64,000 nt of DNA from Clostridia bacterium (GCA_017526525.1 JAFXRG010000005.1:1-64000), one strand, 5' to 3'; positions 55,032-63,741 are shown, numbered from the stretch's first letter. Numbers and translations: made by a program. Notes: a model not told the origin generated them from the sequence alone.

Positions 55032-55823
55032 ATGGATATTATCTGGATTACGACCCTGGTAATTGCCGTGATCGGTATCGTGGTTGCGGCCGGCCTGGTC
55101 TTCACGGGAAAAAAGTTTGCCGTGAAGGTGGATGAAAAAGTGGTGGCGGTTCGTGAAAAACTGCCCGGAAACAACTGCGGCGCCTGCGGATATGCCGGCT
55201 GCGACGCCCTTGCGAATGCCATCGCGAAGGGAGAGGCGGAAGTGAACGCCTGCCCGGTGGGCGGCGCGCCGGTGGCGGAGGCCATCGGATACATCATGGG
55301 GAAAACCGCCGGAACGATGGAACGGAAAACGGCCTTTGTTGCCTGCAAGGGCACCTGCAACGTAACGAAGAACCAGGGCAATTACATCGGAATCAAAGAC
55401 TGCCGGGCCGCCGTGCTGTCCGGAATGAATGTAACGGACTGCACCTATGGATGCCTGGGCTTCGGCAGCTGCGCGGAAGTTTGTCCGGAACAGGCTATTT
55501 CCGTCCAGAACGGGGTGGCGGTTGTGAACCGGAGCCGCTGCGTGAGCTGTGGCCTGTGCGCCAAGGTATGCCCCAGGGGACTGATCTCCCTGATTCCGGA
55601 AAGCCGGATTATCCGCGTACAGTGCTCCAACCGGGACAAGGGTCCGCAGGTCAAGAAGGTCTGTGCGGCCGGCTGTATCGGATGCGGCCTCTGTGCGAAG
55701 CAGTGTGAATCGGATGCGATTGAGTTTGACGGAACCCTGGCACGGGTCAATCCTGAAAAATGTACGCTGTGTGGGAAGTGCGTGGCGAAGTGCCCGGCAA
55801 AAGTCATTACGACCCCGGTCTGA
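55032..55823 (+). CDS. rnfB: Rnf complex subunit B
   Basis: Ferredoxin-interacting subunit, 263 residues. A single N-terminal TM segment is followed by the Rnf Fe-S domain with CGACGYAGCDALA, then ferredoxin-type clusters CTYGCLGFGSCAEVCP, CVSCGLCAKVCP, CIGCGLCAKQC and CTLCGKCVAKCP. It receives electrons from reduced ferredoxin or returns them. RBS AGGAGGG. The next gene begins 20 bp downstream. Confidence 0.95.
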   Translation: MDIIWITTLVIAVIGIVVAAGLVFTGKKFAVKVDEKVVAVREKLPGNNCGACGYAGCDALANAIAKGEAEVNACPVGGAPVAEAIGYIMGKTAGTMERKTAFVACKGTCNVTKNQGNYIGIKDCRAAVLSGMNVTDCTYGCLGFGSCAEVCPEQAISVQNGVAVVNRSRCVSCGLCAKVCPRGLISLIPESRIIRVQCSNRDKGPQVKKVCAAGCIGCGLCAKQCESDAIEFDGTLARVNPEKCTLCGKCVAKCPAKVITTPV

Positions 55824-55842
55824 GCGGAAAGGGGAGAAAAGC

Positions 55843-57084
55843 ATGAACGAGTTTAAGAAAAAGCAGTGGGCCAGAATCGGGCTGAGCCTGATTGCCCTGA
55901 TCGCTGCGTCCCTGTTTCTGACCGGACTGGCGGGCGGAAAAAACATGACGTACAGGATCGGGGACGGAGCCCCGGAGGTTACGGCCAGCGAACAGGGCTT
56001 CGGCGGCAAGGTGACGGTGCACGCGGTGCTGAACGGGGACAAGACCATCAAAACCCTGAGCATTGATACGCCGGACGAAACCGCGGGACTCGGGCAGCGG
56101 GCGTCGGAGGAAGAGTTTACCGGCCAGTTTATCGGCAAGGCAGGTCCCTTTGCTTTCGGCGAAGACGGCATTGAAGCCCTGAGCGGTGCAACGGTCACGT
56201 CCAACGCGGCCCTGAAGGCGCTCAACAACGTGCTGTCGGGAGAGCCGGCGGAAGAGAAGCCCGCAGAGGAAAAGCCTGCGGAAGAGAAACCGGCGGAAGA
56301 GAAACCGGCGGAAGAGAAGCCCGCAGAGGAAAAACCCGCAGAGGAAAAACCAGCGGAAGAGAAGCCCGCGGAAACGGCCGGGGAGGATGCGATGACGCTT
56401 TCCTCCAGCGCCCAGGGCTTCGGCGGAAAAGTGACAGTGCACGCGGTGCTGAAGGATGACAATACCATTCAGAGCCTGACCATTGATACACCGGACGAAA
56501 CCGCGGGCCTGGGCCAGCGGGCGTCGGAAGAAGCGTTTACGAGCCAGTTCATCGGCAAGACCGGGCCTTTCACCTACGGCAAGGACGGCATTGAAGCGCT
56601 GAGCGGCGCAACGGTCACTTCCGAAGCGGCCCTGAAGGCCATCAACATCGCGGTGGCGGGAGAGACCGGGGAAGAGAAACCCGCGGAGGAAAAGCCCGCA
56701 GAAGAAAAGCCCGCGGAAGAGAAGCCTGAGGAAGAGAAACCCGCGGAAGAAAAAAACGCGGAAACGCCTGCCGCCGTCGAAAAGGCTGAAAAGACGCCGG
56801 CGATGTTCGGCGGATATCTGTCGGTGAAAGAAACGGAATACAGCGTGATCCGGGTGATTGTCAGCACGAAGAACGGCGTCATCACCGGCTGTACCATTAC
56901 TTCCGAGGAAAAGAGCAAGGGCAGCGATTTCCTGAAGGATTCAATCCGGAAAGAGTGGGCGGATGCCATTGTCGCCGCGCAGACCGCGGAGACGGACGCG
57001 ATCACCGGCGCCACCCTGAAGCTTTCTTCCGCGGCTGTGCGGGAAGCTGTTGCAGAGCTTCTTGAGACCATCGGCGGAAAGTAA
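55843..57084 (+). CDS. Membrane-anchored protein with three FMN-binding-type modules
   Basis: Exported, N-terminally anchored protein of 413 residues (TM about 10-30). Modules 1 and 2 (about 36-130 and 180-270) are RnfG-like FMN-binding domains that are close copies, both with GFGGKVTVHAVL, DETAGLGQRASEE and the flavin-acceptor motif SGATVT (Thr119 and Thr259). Module 3 (~315-413) is diverged and its motif TGATLK has Lys where the acceptor Thr should be. Linkers are AEEKP repeats. The start MNEFKK follows AAAGGGGAG. As the sixth gene of the rnf operon it probably carries electrons outside the membrane. Flavin attachment would need an ApbE, not seen here. Confidence 0.85.
   Translation: MNEFKKKQWARIGLSLIALIAASLFLTGLAGGKNMTYRIGDGAPEVTASEQGFGGKVTVHAVLNGDKTIKTLSIDTPDETAGLGQRASEEEFTGQFIGKAGPFAFGEDGIEALSGATVTSNAALKALNNVLSGEPAEEKPAEEKPAEEKPAEEKPAEEKPAEEKPAEEKPAEEKPAETAGEDAMTLSSSAQGFGGKVTVHAVLKDDNTIQSLTIDTPDETAGLGQRASEEAFTSQFIGKTGPFTYGKDGIEALSGATVTSEAALKAINIAVAGETGEEKPAEEKPAEEKPAEEKPEEEKPAEEKNAETPAAVEKAEKTPAMFGGYLSVKETEYSVIRVIVSTKNGVITGCTITSEEKSKGSDFLKDSIRKEWADAIVAAQTAETDAITGATLKLSSAAVREAVAELLETIGGK
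56245..56370 (+). repeat. 15-bp coding tandem repeat (first AEEKP linker)
   Basis: About eight tandem copies encode Ala-Glu-Glu-Lys-Pro, with synonymous GAA/GAG and CCC/CCG changes between copies. It links FMN modules 1 and 2. The reading frame is preserved throughout. Confidence 0.85.
56671..56760 (+). repeat. 15-bp coding tandem repeat (second AEEKP linker)
   Basis: About five to six further copies, with one changed unit, link FMN modules 2 and 3. The repeat period and composition match the first linker, consistent with module-plus-linker duplication. Confidence 0.82.
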
Positions 57085-57099
57085 AAAAGAAACGAACGG

Positions 57100-57135
57100 C
57101 GGAGACTGCGGGAGAAACCGCGGTCTCCGGTTTTT
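57100..57135 (+). terminator. Rho-independent terminator of the rnf operon
   Basis: CGGAGACTGCGG (57100-57111) pairs with CCGCGGTCTCCG (57118-57129), one G-T wobble, loop GAGAAA, followed by GTTTTTC. It lies 15 bp after the last rnf-operon stop. Confidence 0.85.
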
Positions 57136-57167
57136 CGGGGGAAACGAACGGAACGGAGGAGTATCTG

Positions 57168-58391
57168 ATGATGAAAAAAATCCTGGCAGTCCTGGTGTGC
57201 CTGACGCTGATCACAGGAGGGGTTACGGCAATGGCGGAATACAAGGAGGAAGCCTGGTACACGAACGCGATGAAGGAGTGCGAGGTGTCCCTGGGGAATA
57301 ACCTGCGGCTGAAAAAGGTGATTGAACGGGCTCAAAGCGGGGAACAGATTACCATCGGCACGGTGGGCGGATCCATTACGGAAGGCGCCCTGGCGTCGAA
57401 ATACGATGAGTGCTGGGCCATGCGGTTCGCGAAGCTGTTCGGGGAAACTTACGGAACCGAAGGCGGAACAAATGTGGTCCTGGTGAATTCCGGGGTGGGA
57501 GGAACCCCTTCGCCTTTCGGATATATGCGTTACGGCCGGGATATTCTTGACCGGGTTCCGGAGACGGATCCGGACGGATATCCGGATATTGTGGTGATCG
57601 AATATGCCGTGAACGACTGGGCGGAGCCCACCGGCTGCCGCTGCTATGAGTCCATGGTGAAGGAAATCCTGGGCCAGCCCAACGAACCGGCGGTGATCCT
57701 CCTGTTCTCAGCGAGAAACGACGGATGGAACGTGCAGAATGAGCTGCAGAAAATCGGCAGCCGCTACGACCTGCTGATGGTGTCCGTGCGGGACGGCATC
57801 TATCCCCACCTGGACAAGGATTATCCGAAAAAGAACTTCTATGCGGATGAATACCATCCCAGTTCCATCGGCCACGGCATGATGGCGGACGCCATGATGC
57901 AGGCGATCGCGGATGCCAGCGCCGCAGAGACCGCCGCGGCGGACATCAATCCGGATGTGAAGCCGGTATACGGAACGGATTTCATGGGGCTGAAAACCAT
58001 TTACGGGGAAGGCAAAACGGAAGGCGTTACCGTGGTGCGCGGAAGCTTTGACAAGATCGACAAGACCGCGTACAGCAACACGCCGGTGGGCCTGGTCTGC
58101 GGCAAGAATTTCTGCCACGGCGTTTCGTCGGGAACGGATCCCATGACCGTGACCGGGGTGTTTGCGAAATGCCTGATCGCCTGGAAGGCTGCCGCCGAGG
58201 ATACGTACGGCACCGCCGAGGTATATGTGGACGGCACCCGGAAGGCGACGCTGCGCGGCGGAAACGGGAAATGGGGCCAGAGCGAGGTTGTGCTGGTGCT
58301 GGACGATGCGGAAGCCGCGGAACACACGGTGGAAATCCGTGTGGTCGGGCAAGGCAAACGGTTTACGGTGACCGCTGTGAGCGTCCTGTAA
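57168..58391 (+). CDS. Secreted SGNH/GDSL-type esterase
   Basis: Exported serine hydrolase of 407 residues; signal peptide to about VTAMA-EY. SGNH blocks are GGSITEG (nucleophilic Ser, block I), SGVGGTPS (block II Gly), YAVNDW (block III Asn) and DEYHPSSIGH (block V Asp-His). Residues ~265-407 form a beta-rich C-terminal region, perhaps a binding module. Enzymes of this type often deacetylate pectin or xylan, which suits the window, but the substrate is not shown. ATG at 57168 or 57171; GGAGGAG lies upstream. It stands alone between the rnf terminator and the T-box. Confidence 0.83.
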   Translation: MMKKILAVLVCLTLITGGVTAMAEYKEEAWYTNAMKECEVSLGNNLRLKKVIERAQSGEQITIGTVGGSITEGALASKYDECWAMRFAKLFGETYGTEGGTNVVLVNSGVGGTPSPFGYMRYGRDILDRVPETDPDGYPDIVVIEYAVNDWAEPTGCRCYESMVKEILGQPNEPAVILLFSARNDGWNVQNELQKIGSRYDLLMVSVRDGIYPHLDKDYPKKNFYADEYHPSSIGHGMMADAMMQAIADASAAETAAADINPDVKPVYGTDFMGLKTIYGEGKTEGVTVVRGSFDKIDKTAYSNTPVGLVCGKNFCHGVSSGTDPMTVTGVFAKCLIAWKAAAEDTYGTAEVYVDGTRKATLRGGNGKWGQSEVVLVLDDAEAAEHTVEIRVVGQGKRFTVTAVSVL

Positions 58392-58440
58392 AGACGGAGA
58401 AGCGGGTACAGCAAAAATGCATTCCGAAACGGGAAAAGGC

Positions 58441-58470
58441 TTGACAACCGGTTTTGAGGAGTGTTAGAAT
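58441..58470 (+). promoter_or_regulatory. Promoter of the T-box/acyl-CoA ligase transcription unit
   Basis: TTGACA (58441-58446) and TAGAAT (58465-58470) with an 18-bp spacer. Transcription would start near 58477, just before the T-box stem I. Confidence 0.72.
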
Positions 58471-58477
58471 ACGCGTA

Positions 58478-58737
58478 ATTTCATACAAGGCGATGACGAA
58501 GACGGAACAGCAGGAGGTCCCACAGAGAGCCGGGAACGGTGTGAACCGGCGGACTGAAGCTTCATCCCATCACTTCCGAGCCGGAGATCCGAACGGTTCT
58601 GCTCAGTAGGCGTCTCCCGTGAATGCTGCGTGAATGCATAGGGCATGTCAGTGCCTGAAGAGGTGTGGAAAACACACAATTTGAGTGGTACCGCGAGTCA
58701 TATGACCCGTCTCAAAGAAGAGACGGGTCATTTTTTT
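58478..58737 (+). ncRNA. T-box riboswitch upstream of an acyl-CoA ligase
   Basis: A full T-box leader. Stem I contains the AGAGA bulge (58524-58528) and the distal element GGTGTGAACCGGC. The antiterminator has the conserved TGGTACCGCG (58686-58695), with TGGT available to pair with an uncharged tRNA NCCA end. The terminator is a 12-bp stem 58702-58713/58720-58731 with a T-run to 58737. Uncharged tRNA should turn on the downstream gene. The best specifier codon is TTC (Phe) at 58561-58563, because it follows the GA of the specifier loop and is followed by a purine; I could not fold stem I fully, so the identity is uncertain. Confidence 0.92.
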
Positions 58738-58752
58738 GAAAGGAGAACCCCT

Positions 58753-61023
58753 ATGAATACTCAGACCGATCTCAGCCAGCTCAGCGCCATCGCATCCCGA
58801 CTGAGGGAAATGCGGGAAATTATGGGCTGGACCGTGGAGGAAATGGCGGCCAAAACGGAGGTTTCCGCGGAGGATTACCGGCTGTATGAAGCCGGCAGGA
58901 CCGATATGCCCTTCACCTTCATTTACAAATCCGCCCAGGCCTTCAACATGGAACTGACGGAGCTGCTGGAAGGACACAACGCGTTCCTGTCTTCCTATAC
59001 GGTTACCCGCCGCGGCAAGGGTGAATCCACCGCCCGGGAGGAAGGCATCGCCATTTCCAACCTGGCGCCCAAATTCCGGGACAAGATTGCGGAGCCCTAC
59101 TGGGTCCGGTATGAATATTCCGAAAAACAGCAGCAGGAACCGATTCACCTGACCACCCACCGGGGACAGGAGTTCGACCTGGTGCTGCAGGGAAGCCTGA
59201 AGGTGCAGGTGGGGGATCACACGGAAATCCTGCACGAAGGCGACAGCATTTATTACAATTCCTCCCTGCCCCACGGCATGATCGCCGTGGAAGGAAAGGA
59301 CTGCGTTTTCTGCGCGGTGGTGCTGCCCGGGGAAGGAACGCAGGTCGAAGAAGCTGCAACGGCCCAGCCGGTCCCGGCCCGGACGGAACAGCACCTGATT
59401 GCCGAAAAGTTTGTGGACGCCACGGAGGACGAACAGGGACGCCTGACCGCCATCCGGTTCCTGCATGAGGATACCTTCAATTTCGGCTTTGATATCGTGG
59501 ATGAAATTGCCCGGAAATATCCGGACAAGCTGGCCATGCTCTATGTGGATAAACACCATCAGGAACGCCGGTTTACCTTCAAGGATATCAAGGACGCCTC
59601 CAACCAGTGCGCCAACTACTTTACTTCCCTGGGCATCCGCCGGGGAGACCGGGTGATGCTGGTGCTGAAACGCCACTATCAGTTCTGGTTCTCCATGGTG
59701 GCGCTGCACAAGCTGGGAGCCATTGCCATTCCGGCCACCAACCAGCTGAAGGAACACGACTTTGAATACCGCTTCAAATCCGCCGGCGTGAAGGCCCTGA
59801 TCTGCACGGCGGACGGGGATACGGCGGAGATTGCGGAGCGGGCCGCCGCCGGCTGCCCGACGGTGCAGACGCTGATCATGGTGAACGGAAACCGGGAAGG
59901 CTGGCACAGCTTCAATGATGAATATCCGCTGTTTACCCGCCGCTTCCATCGCCAGGAGGACAGTTCCTGCGGCAATGACATTGCCCTGATGTTCTTTACT
60001 TCCGGCACCACCGGCAACCCGAAGATGGCGGCCCACAAGCATACCTACGCGCTGGGCCACTATGTGACGGCCAAGTACTGGCACTGCTGCGAGCGGGAAG
60101 GACTGCACCTGACCATCTCCGATACGGGATGGGGCAAGTCCCTGTGGGGCAAGCTTTACGGACAATGGATGTGCGAAGGCGCGGTGTTTGTTTATGACTT
60201 TGACAAGTTTGACGCCGCGGACATCCTGCCGATGTTCGCAAAGTATAACATTACAACCTTCTGCGCGCCGCCGACCATGCTGAGGATGCTGATCAAGGAA
60301 AACCTGGCCAACTATGACCTGTCCTCCATTCACCACATGACCACCGCCGGCGAGGCGCTGAACCCGGAGGTGTTCCGGCAGTTTGAAAAAGCCACGGGAC
60401 TGAAAATCATGGAAGGCTTCGGCCAGACGGAAACCACCCTTACCATCGGCAACCTGTACGGAGGCGTTCCGAAGATCGGTTCCATGGGAAAGGCCAATCC
60501 CCAGTACAAGGTGGACATCGTGGATCCGGACGGAAATCCGGTGGCCAACGGCGAGGTTGGCGAAATCGTGATTCATACGGACGAGGAAACGCCCTGCGGC
60601 CTGTTCCGCGAATACTACCTGGATGGGGAAAAAACCGCGGATGCATGGCACGACGGCCTCTATCATACCGGAGATACGGCCTGGCGGGATGAGGACGGCT
60701 ATTTCTGGTATGTGAGCCGGATTGACGACGTTATCAAGTCTTCCGGATACCGGATCGGGCCGTTCGAAATCGAAAGCGTCATCATGGAGCTGCCCTATGT
60801 GCTGGAGTGCGGCGTATCCGCCGAACCGGACGAGATCCGCGGACAGATTGTGAAGGCTTCCATTGTGCTGACCAAGGGAACGGTGGGCACGGAGGAGCTG
60901 AAAAAGGAAATCCAGCAGTATGTCAAGCAGCATACCGCTCCCTACAAGTATCCCCGGAAGATTGTTTTCCGGGACGAGCTTCCCAAAACCATTTCCGGCA
61001 AGATCCAGCGCAACCTGCTGTGA
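58753..61023 (+). CDS. XRE-HTH/cupin/AMP-forming acyl-CoA ligase fusion
   Basis: Protein of 756 residues. Residues ~12-73 are an XRE-type HTH (LREMREIMGWTVEEMAAK), ~110-195 a cupin (HRGQEFDLVLQGSLKVQ), and ~215-756 an AMP-forming acyl-CoA synthetase with TSGTTGNPKMA (about residue 416), EGFGQTET, YHTGDTAWRDEDGY and the C-terminal catalytic Lys750 in SGKIQR. The ligase part resembles medium-chain/aryl acyl-CoA ligases (MACS group). ATG start with AAAGGAG, 16 bp after the T-box terminator. Control by a T-box ties it to amino-acid supply. It is convergent with a 2-oxoacid:ferredoxin oxidoreductase operon. The acid substrate is unknown. Confidence 0.9.
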   Translation: MNTQTDLSQLSAIASRLREMREIMGWTVEEMAAKTEVSAEDYRLYEAGRTDMPFTFIYKSAQAFNMELTELLEGHNAFLSSYTVTRRGKGESTAREEGIAISNLAPKFRDKIAEPYWVRYEYSEKQQQEPIHLTTHRGQEFDLVLQGSLKVQVGDHTEILHEGDSIYYNSSLPHGMIAVEGKDCVFCAVVLPGEGTQVEEAATAQPVPARTEQHLIAEKFVDATEDEQGRLTAIRFLHEDTFNFGFDIVDEIARKYPDKLAMLYVDKHHQERRFTFKDIKDASNQCANYFTSLGIRRGDRVMLVLKRHYQFWFSMVALHKLGAIAIPATNQLKEHDFEYRFKSAGVKALICTADGDTAEIAERAAAGCPTVQTLIMVNGNREGWHSFNDEYPLFTRRFHRQEDSSCGNDIALMFFTSGTTGNPKMAAHKHTYALGHYVTAKYWHCCEREGLHLTISDTGWGKSLWGKLYGQWMCEGAVFVYDFDKFDAADILPMFAKYNITTFCAPPTMLRMLIKENLANYDLSSIHHMTTAGEALNPEVFRQFEKATGLKIMEGFGQTETTLTIGNLYGGVPKIGSMGKANPQYKVDIVDPDGNPVANGEVGEIVIHTDEETPCGLFREYYLDGEKTADAWHDGLYHTGDTAWRDEDGYFWYVSRIDDVIKSSGYRIGPFEIESVIMELPYVLECGVSAEPDEIRGQIVKASIVLTKGTVGTEELKKEIQQYVKQHTAPYKYPRKIVFRDELPKTISGKIQRNLL

Positions 61024-61056
61024 TCTCCTGCCATCAGGAAAGACGGAAACAGAAAA

Positions 61057-61095
61057 GCAGCCGGTCTCCCTTGCGGAGACCGGCTGCGGACGTTT
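61057..61095. terminator. Bidirectional terminator between the ligase and VOR operons
   Basis: GCAGCCGGTCTCC (61057-61069) pairs perfectly with GGAGACCGGCTGC (61075-61087), loop CTTGC. The minus-strand side is followed by TTTTCTGTTT, so it is strongest for the VOR operon; the plus strand has only a short TTTT. Confidence 0.78.
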
Positions 61096-61125
61096 TGAAC
61101 AGCTTCCGGACGGGTTTTCGGACTC

Positions 61126-61668
61126 TTACAGCCCGGCCACTGCCGCCTGTCCCTTTTCCATGGCCTGGCGGTTGATGGGAAGGAGATGCTCCTTCTTCGG
61201 GCCGAAGGTGGATTTCAGGGCTTCCATGGCGGAATCGATGGAGACTACGCCGGTTTTCTGCAGGATGGCGCCCAGCATTACCATGTTGGCGGTGCGGGCA
61301 TTGCCCAGCGCCTCGGCGATTCCGTTGCAGTCCACCGGGATGGCGGTAATGTCATCCCGGTCGGGTTTAATATCGATCAGGGAGGAGTTGTACAGCATGA
61401 TGCCGCCCTTTTCCATTGCGGGGGTGAACTTGATCATGCTGGGCTTGTTCATGATCACGGCGATCGGGATTTCCGTCACCAGCGGAGAACCGATGGGCTC
61501 ATCGGAAATGACCACGGCGCAGTTGGCTTCGCCGCCGCGCATTTCGGGACCGTAGGAAGGCATCCAGGAAACGTTCATGCCCTCGTGCATGGCTGCCTTG
61601 GCCAGCAGCTGTCCGATCAGCAGTACGCCCTGCCCGCCGAAACCGGCAATCAGGAATTGAGCTTCCAT
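61126..61668 (-). CDS. 2-oxoacid:ferredoxin oxidoreductase, gamma subunit
   Basis: Subunit of 180 residues with the gamma-domain opening FLIAGFGGQGVLLIGQLLA and SYGPEMRGGEANC. Four-subunit enzymes of this type (VOR/KGOR) convert 2-oxoacids, CoA and oxidised ferredoxin to acyl-CoA, CO2 and reduced ferredoxin, reversibly. Last gene of the operon, 3 bp after the beta subunit. Confidence 0.92.
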   Translation of the reverse strand: MEAQFLIAGFGGQGVLLIGQLLAKAAMHEGMNVSWMPSYGPEMRGGEANCAVVISDEPIGSPLVTEIPIAVIMNKPSMIKFTPAMEKGGIMLYNSSLIDIKPDRDDITAIPVDCNGIAEALGNARTANMVMLGAILQKTGVVSIDSAMEALKSTFGPKKEHLLPINRQAMEKGQAAVAGL

Positions 61669-61671
61669 GGA

Positions 61672-62409
61672 TTACTCAACCTCCTTTTTCACGCCCAGAG
61701 GATACTGGGGAATCATATTTGCTTCCAGCCATTTCAGGGCTTCCTGCGGGGTCATGCCCCAGTTGGTGGGGCAGGCGGAAAGGACTTCCACCAGGGAGAA
61801 ACCCTTCCGGTTGATCTGCATTTCGAAGGCTTTCCGGATGGCCTTTTTCGCTTCCATGATATGCTTGACATCGTGAACGGAGACCCGGGCAATATAGGCG
61901 GGGCCGTCCAGCGTGGACAGCATTTCACTGACGCGGATGGGATAGCCGCAGAGGCTGGGATCCCGGCCGTAGGGGGAAGTCGTGGTCACCTGGCCCGGCA
62001 GGGTGGTGGGAGCCATCTGGCCGCCGGTCATGCCGTAAATGGCATTGTTGACGAAAATCACGGTGATGTTTTCGCCCCGGGTGGCGGCGTGGGTGATTTC
62101 CGCGGCGCCGATGGAGGCCAGGTCGCCGTCGCCCTGGTAGGTGAAGACGATGTTGTTCGGATTGACCCGCTTGCAGCCGGTGGCTACGGCGGGAGCGCGG
62201 CCATGGGCGGCTTCCATCATGTCACAGTTGAAATAGTCATACGCGAAGACAGCGCAGCCGACCGGCGCGATGCCGATGGTTTTTTCCTGAATGCCGAGCT
62301 CATCAATGGCTTCAGCCACCAGGCGGTGGATAATGCCGTGGGTGCAGCCGGGACAGTAATGCAGGGGCTTGTCGGTCAGCAGCTTTGTTTTTTCATACAC
62401 AACAGCCAT
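61672..62409 (-). CDS. 2-oxoacid:ferredoxin oxidoreductase, beta subunit (TPP-binding)
   Basis: TPP-binding subunit of 245 residues. [12 protein letters not shown] at the N-terminus, GDGDLASIG and [16 protein letters not shown] (TPP/Mg and active-site loop) are the expected motifs. It is 2 bp downstream of the alpha subunit. Sequence type is closest to VOR/KGOR rather than pyruvate enzymes. Confidence 0.93.
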   Translation of the reverse strand: MAVVYEKTKLLTDKPLHYCPGCTHGIIHRLVAEAIDELGIQEKTIGIAPVGCAVFAYDYFNCDMMEAAHGRAPAVATGCKRVNPNNIVFTYQGDGDLASIGAAEITHAATRGENITVIFVNNAIYGMTGGQMAPTTLPGQVTTTSPYGRDPSLCGYPIRVSEMLSTLDGPAYIARVSVHDVKHIMEAKKAIRKAFEMQINRKGFSLVEVLSACPTNWGMTPQEALKWLEANMIPQYPLGVKKEVE

Positions 62410-62411
62410 GC

Positions 62412-63488
62412 TTATTTCCCCTCCTTTGCCAGCGTTTCGACCTGGGTGATGATTTCCCGCACGGTGGGCACAATGCCGCCGGTGCGGCCGAAGAAGTGAA
62501 CGGGCTTTTTGCCTTCCACCGCCAGTTTCACATCATCCACCATCTGGCCCATGCTCATTTCCACCGTCAGGAAAGCATTGGCGTGTTCGGCGGCTTTGGC
62601 AATCGGCGCCGCGGGGAAGGGCCACAGGGTGATCGGGCGGATCAGGCCGGCCCGGATGCCTTCTTCCCGGAGCTTGCGCATGGCGCTGCGGGCAATGCGG
62701 GCGGTGGTTCCGTAGGCTACGATGACATAATCGGCGTCTTCCGTCATTTCCTCCTGCCAGCGGCATTCGGTCTGCTCCATGACGGCGTATTTTTCATACA
62801 GGTGGTTGACATGCTTTTCCAGTACGGCGGGATCGATGTACAGGGAATTGATGACCGCCCGGTCCCTGCCGCAGCCGGGCTTCCAGCCGGTGGCAGCCCA
62901 GGTTTTGGGCGGCAGATCGGTCCGCTCTTTCCGCTCGGGCATTTCCACGGGCTCCATCATCTGGCCGATGAGGCCGTCCCCCATGATGAGCACGGGATTC
63001 CGGTATTTGTCCGCCAGGTCAAAGGCTTCCTGGGTCAGCTCCACGGCTTCCTGCACGGAAGAAGGGGCCAGCACCAGCATCCGGTAGTCGCCGTGGCCGC
63101 CGCCGCGGGTGGACTGGTAATAGTCGCTCTGGGCGGGCTGGATGGAACCGAGTCCGGGGCCGCCGCGTACCATGTTGACGATGACGCAGGGAAGCTCCGC
63201 ACCGACAATATAGCTGATGCCTTCCTGCTTCAGGGAAATTCCCGGGCTGGAAGAAGAGGTCATGACCCGGGCGCCGGCACCGGCAGCACCGTAGACCATA
63301 TTGATGGCGGCAACTTCGCTTTCCGCCTGCAGGAAACAGCCGCCCTCGATTTTCGGCAGCCGTTTGGACATGTATTCGGGAATCTGGTTCTGGGGGGTAA
63401 TGGGGTAACCAAAGAAGAAGCGGCATCCGGCCTGGATGGCGGCTTCGGCGATGGCCTCATTTCCCTTCATGAGCATTTTCTGACCCAT
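62412..63488 (-). CDS. vorB: 2-oxoacid:ferredoxin oxidoreductase, alpha subunit (VorB-like)
   Basis: Alpha subunit of 358 residues with [31 protein letters not shown]-type opening, [30 protein letters not shown] and RGGPGLGS, as in VorB/KorA proteins. Branched-chain 2-oxoacid specificity (3-methyl-2-oxobutanoate) is the usual annotation for this type; arylpyruvate or 2-oxoglutarate cannot be excluded. Start ATG with GGAGGAAG. It follows the ferredoxin subunit by 15 bp. Confidence 0.92.
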   Translation of the reverse strand: MGQKMLMKGNEAIAEAAIQAGCRFFFGYPITPQNQIPEYMSKRLPKIEGGCFLQAESEVAAINMVYGAAGAGARVMTSSSSPGISLKQEGISYIVGAELPCVIVNMVRGGPGLGSIQPAQSDYYQSTRGGGHGDYRMLVLAPSSVQEAVELTQEAFDLADKYRNPVLIMGDGLIGQMMEPVEMPERKERTDLPPKTWAATGWKPGCGRDRAVINSLYIDPAVLEKHVNHLYEKYAVMEQTECRWQEEMTEDADYVIVAYGTTARIARSAMRKLREEGIRAGLIRPITLWPFPAAPIAKAAEHANAFLTVEMSMGQMVDDVKLAVEGKKPVHFFGRTGGIVPTVREIITQVETLAKEGK

Positions 63489-63503
63489 GGATACGCTTCC
63501 TCC

Positions 63504-63707
63504 TTATTTTTCGACTTTAATGACAGCATCCGGGCACATCCGCGCACAGAAGGCACACCCGATGCACTGATCCTGCTGTTCAATCCCGATGGGATGATAA
63601 CCTTTGGCGTTGATCTCCCGGCTGAGCGCCAGAAGGTGTTTGGGACAAACCTCGGCACACAGACCGCAGCCCTTGCAGGTCTCCCGGTCGATGGTCAGTC
63701 TGGCCAT
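63504..63707 (-). CDS. 2-oxoacid:ferredoxin oxidoreductase, delta (ferredoxin) subunit
   Basis: Small 67-residue ferredoxin with two [4Fe-4S] motifs, CKGCGLCAEVCPKH and CIGCAFCARMCPD, that passes electrons between the TPP subunits and free ferredoxin. The start MARLTIDRE follows AAAGGAGGCGG; the open frame extends 25 codons upstream into the promoter. First gene of the operon. Confidence 0.93.
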   Translation of the reverse strand: MARLTIDRETCKGCGLCAEVCPKHLLALSREINAKGYHPIGIEQQDQCIGCAFCARMCPDAVIKVEK

Positions 63708-63741
63708 GGCATTCCGCCTCCTTTTGGTTGATATTAAAAGC

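Noticed and set aside
56245-56760. Tandem repeats as a possible CRISPR array or non-coding repeat
   Set aside because: The 15-bp units keep the reading frame and encode AEEKP with synonymous changes; no spacers and no cas genes.
58561-58563. Ala (GCT), Leu (CTT) or Ile (ATC) as alternative T-box specifiers
   Set aside because: These overlapping triplets are each followed by a pyrimidine, whereas specifiers are normally followed by a purine; TTC followed by A fits better, though without a full fold this is not final.
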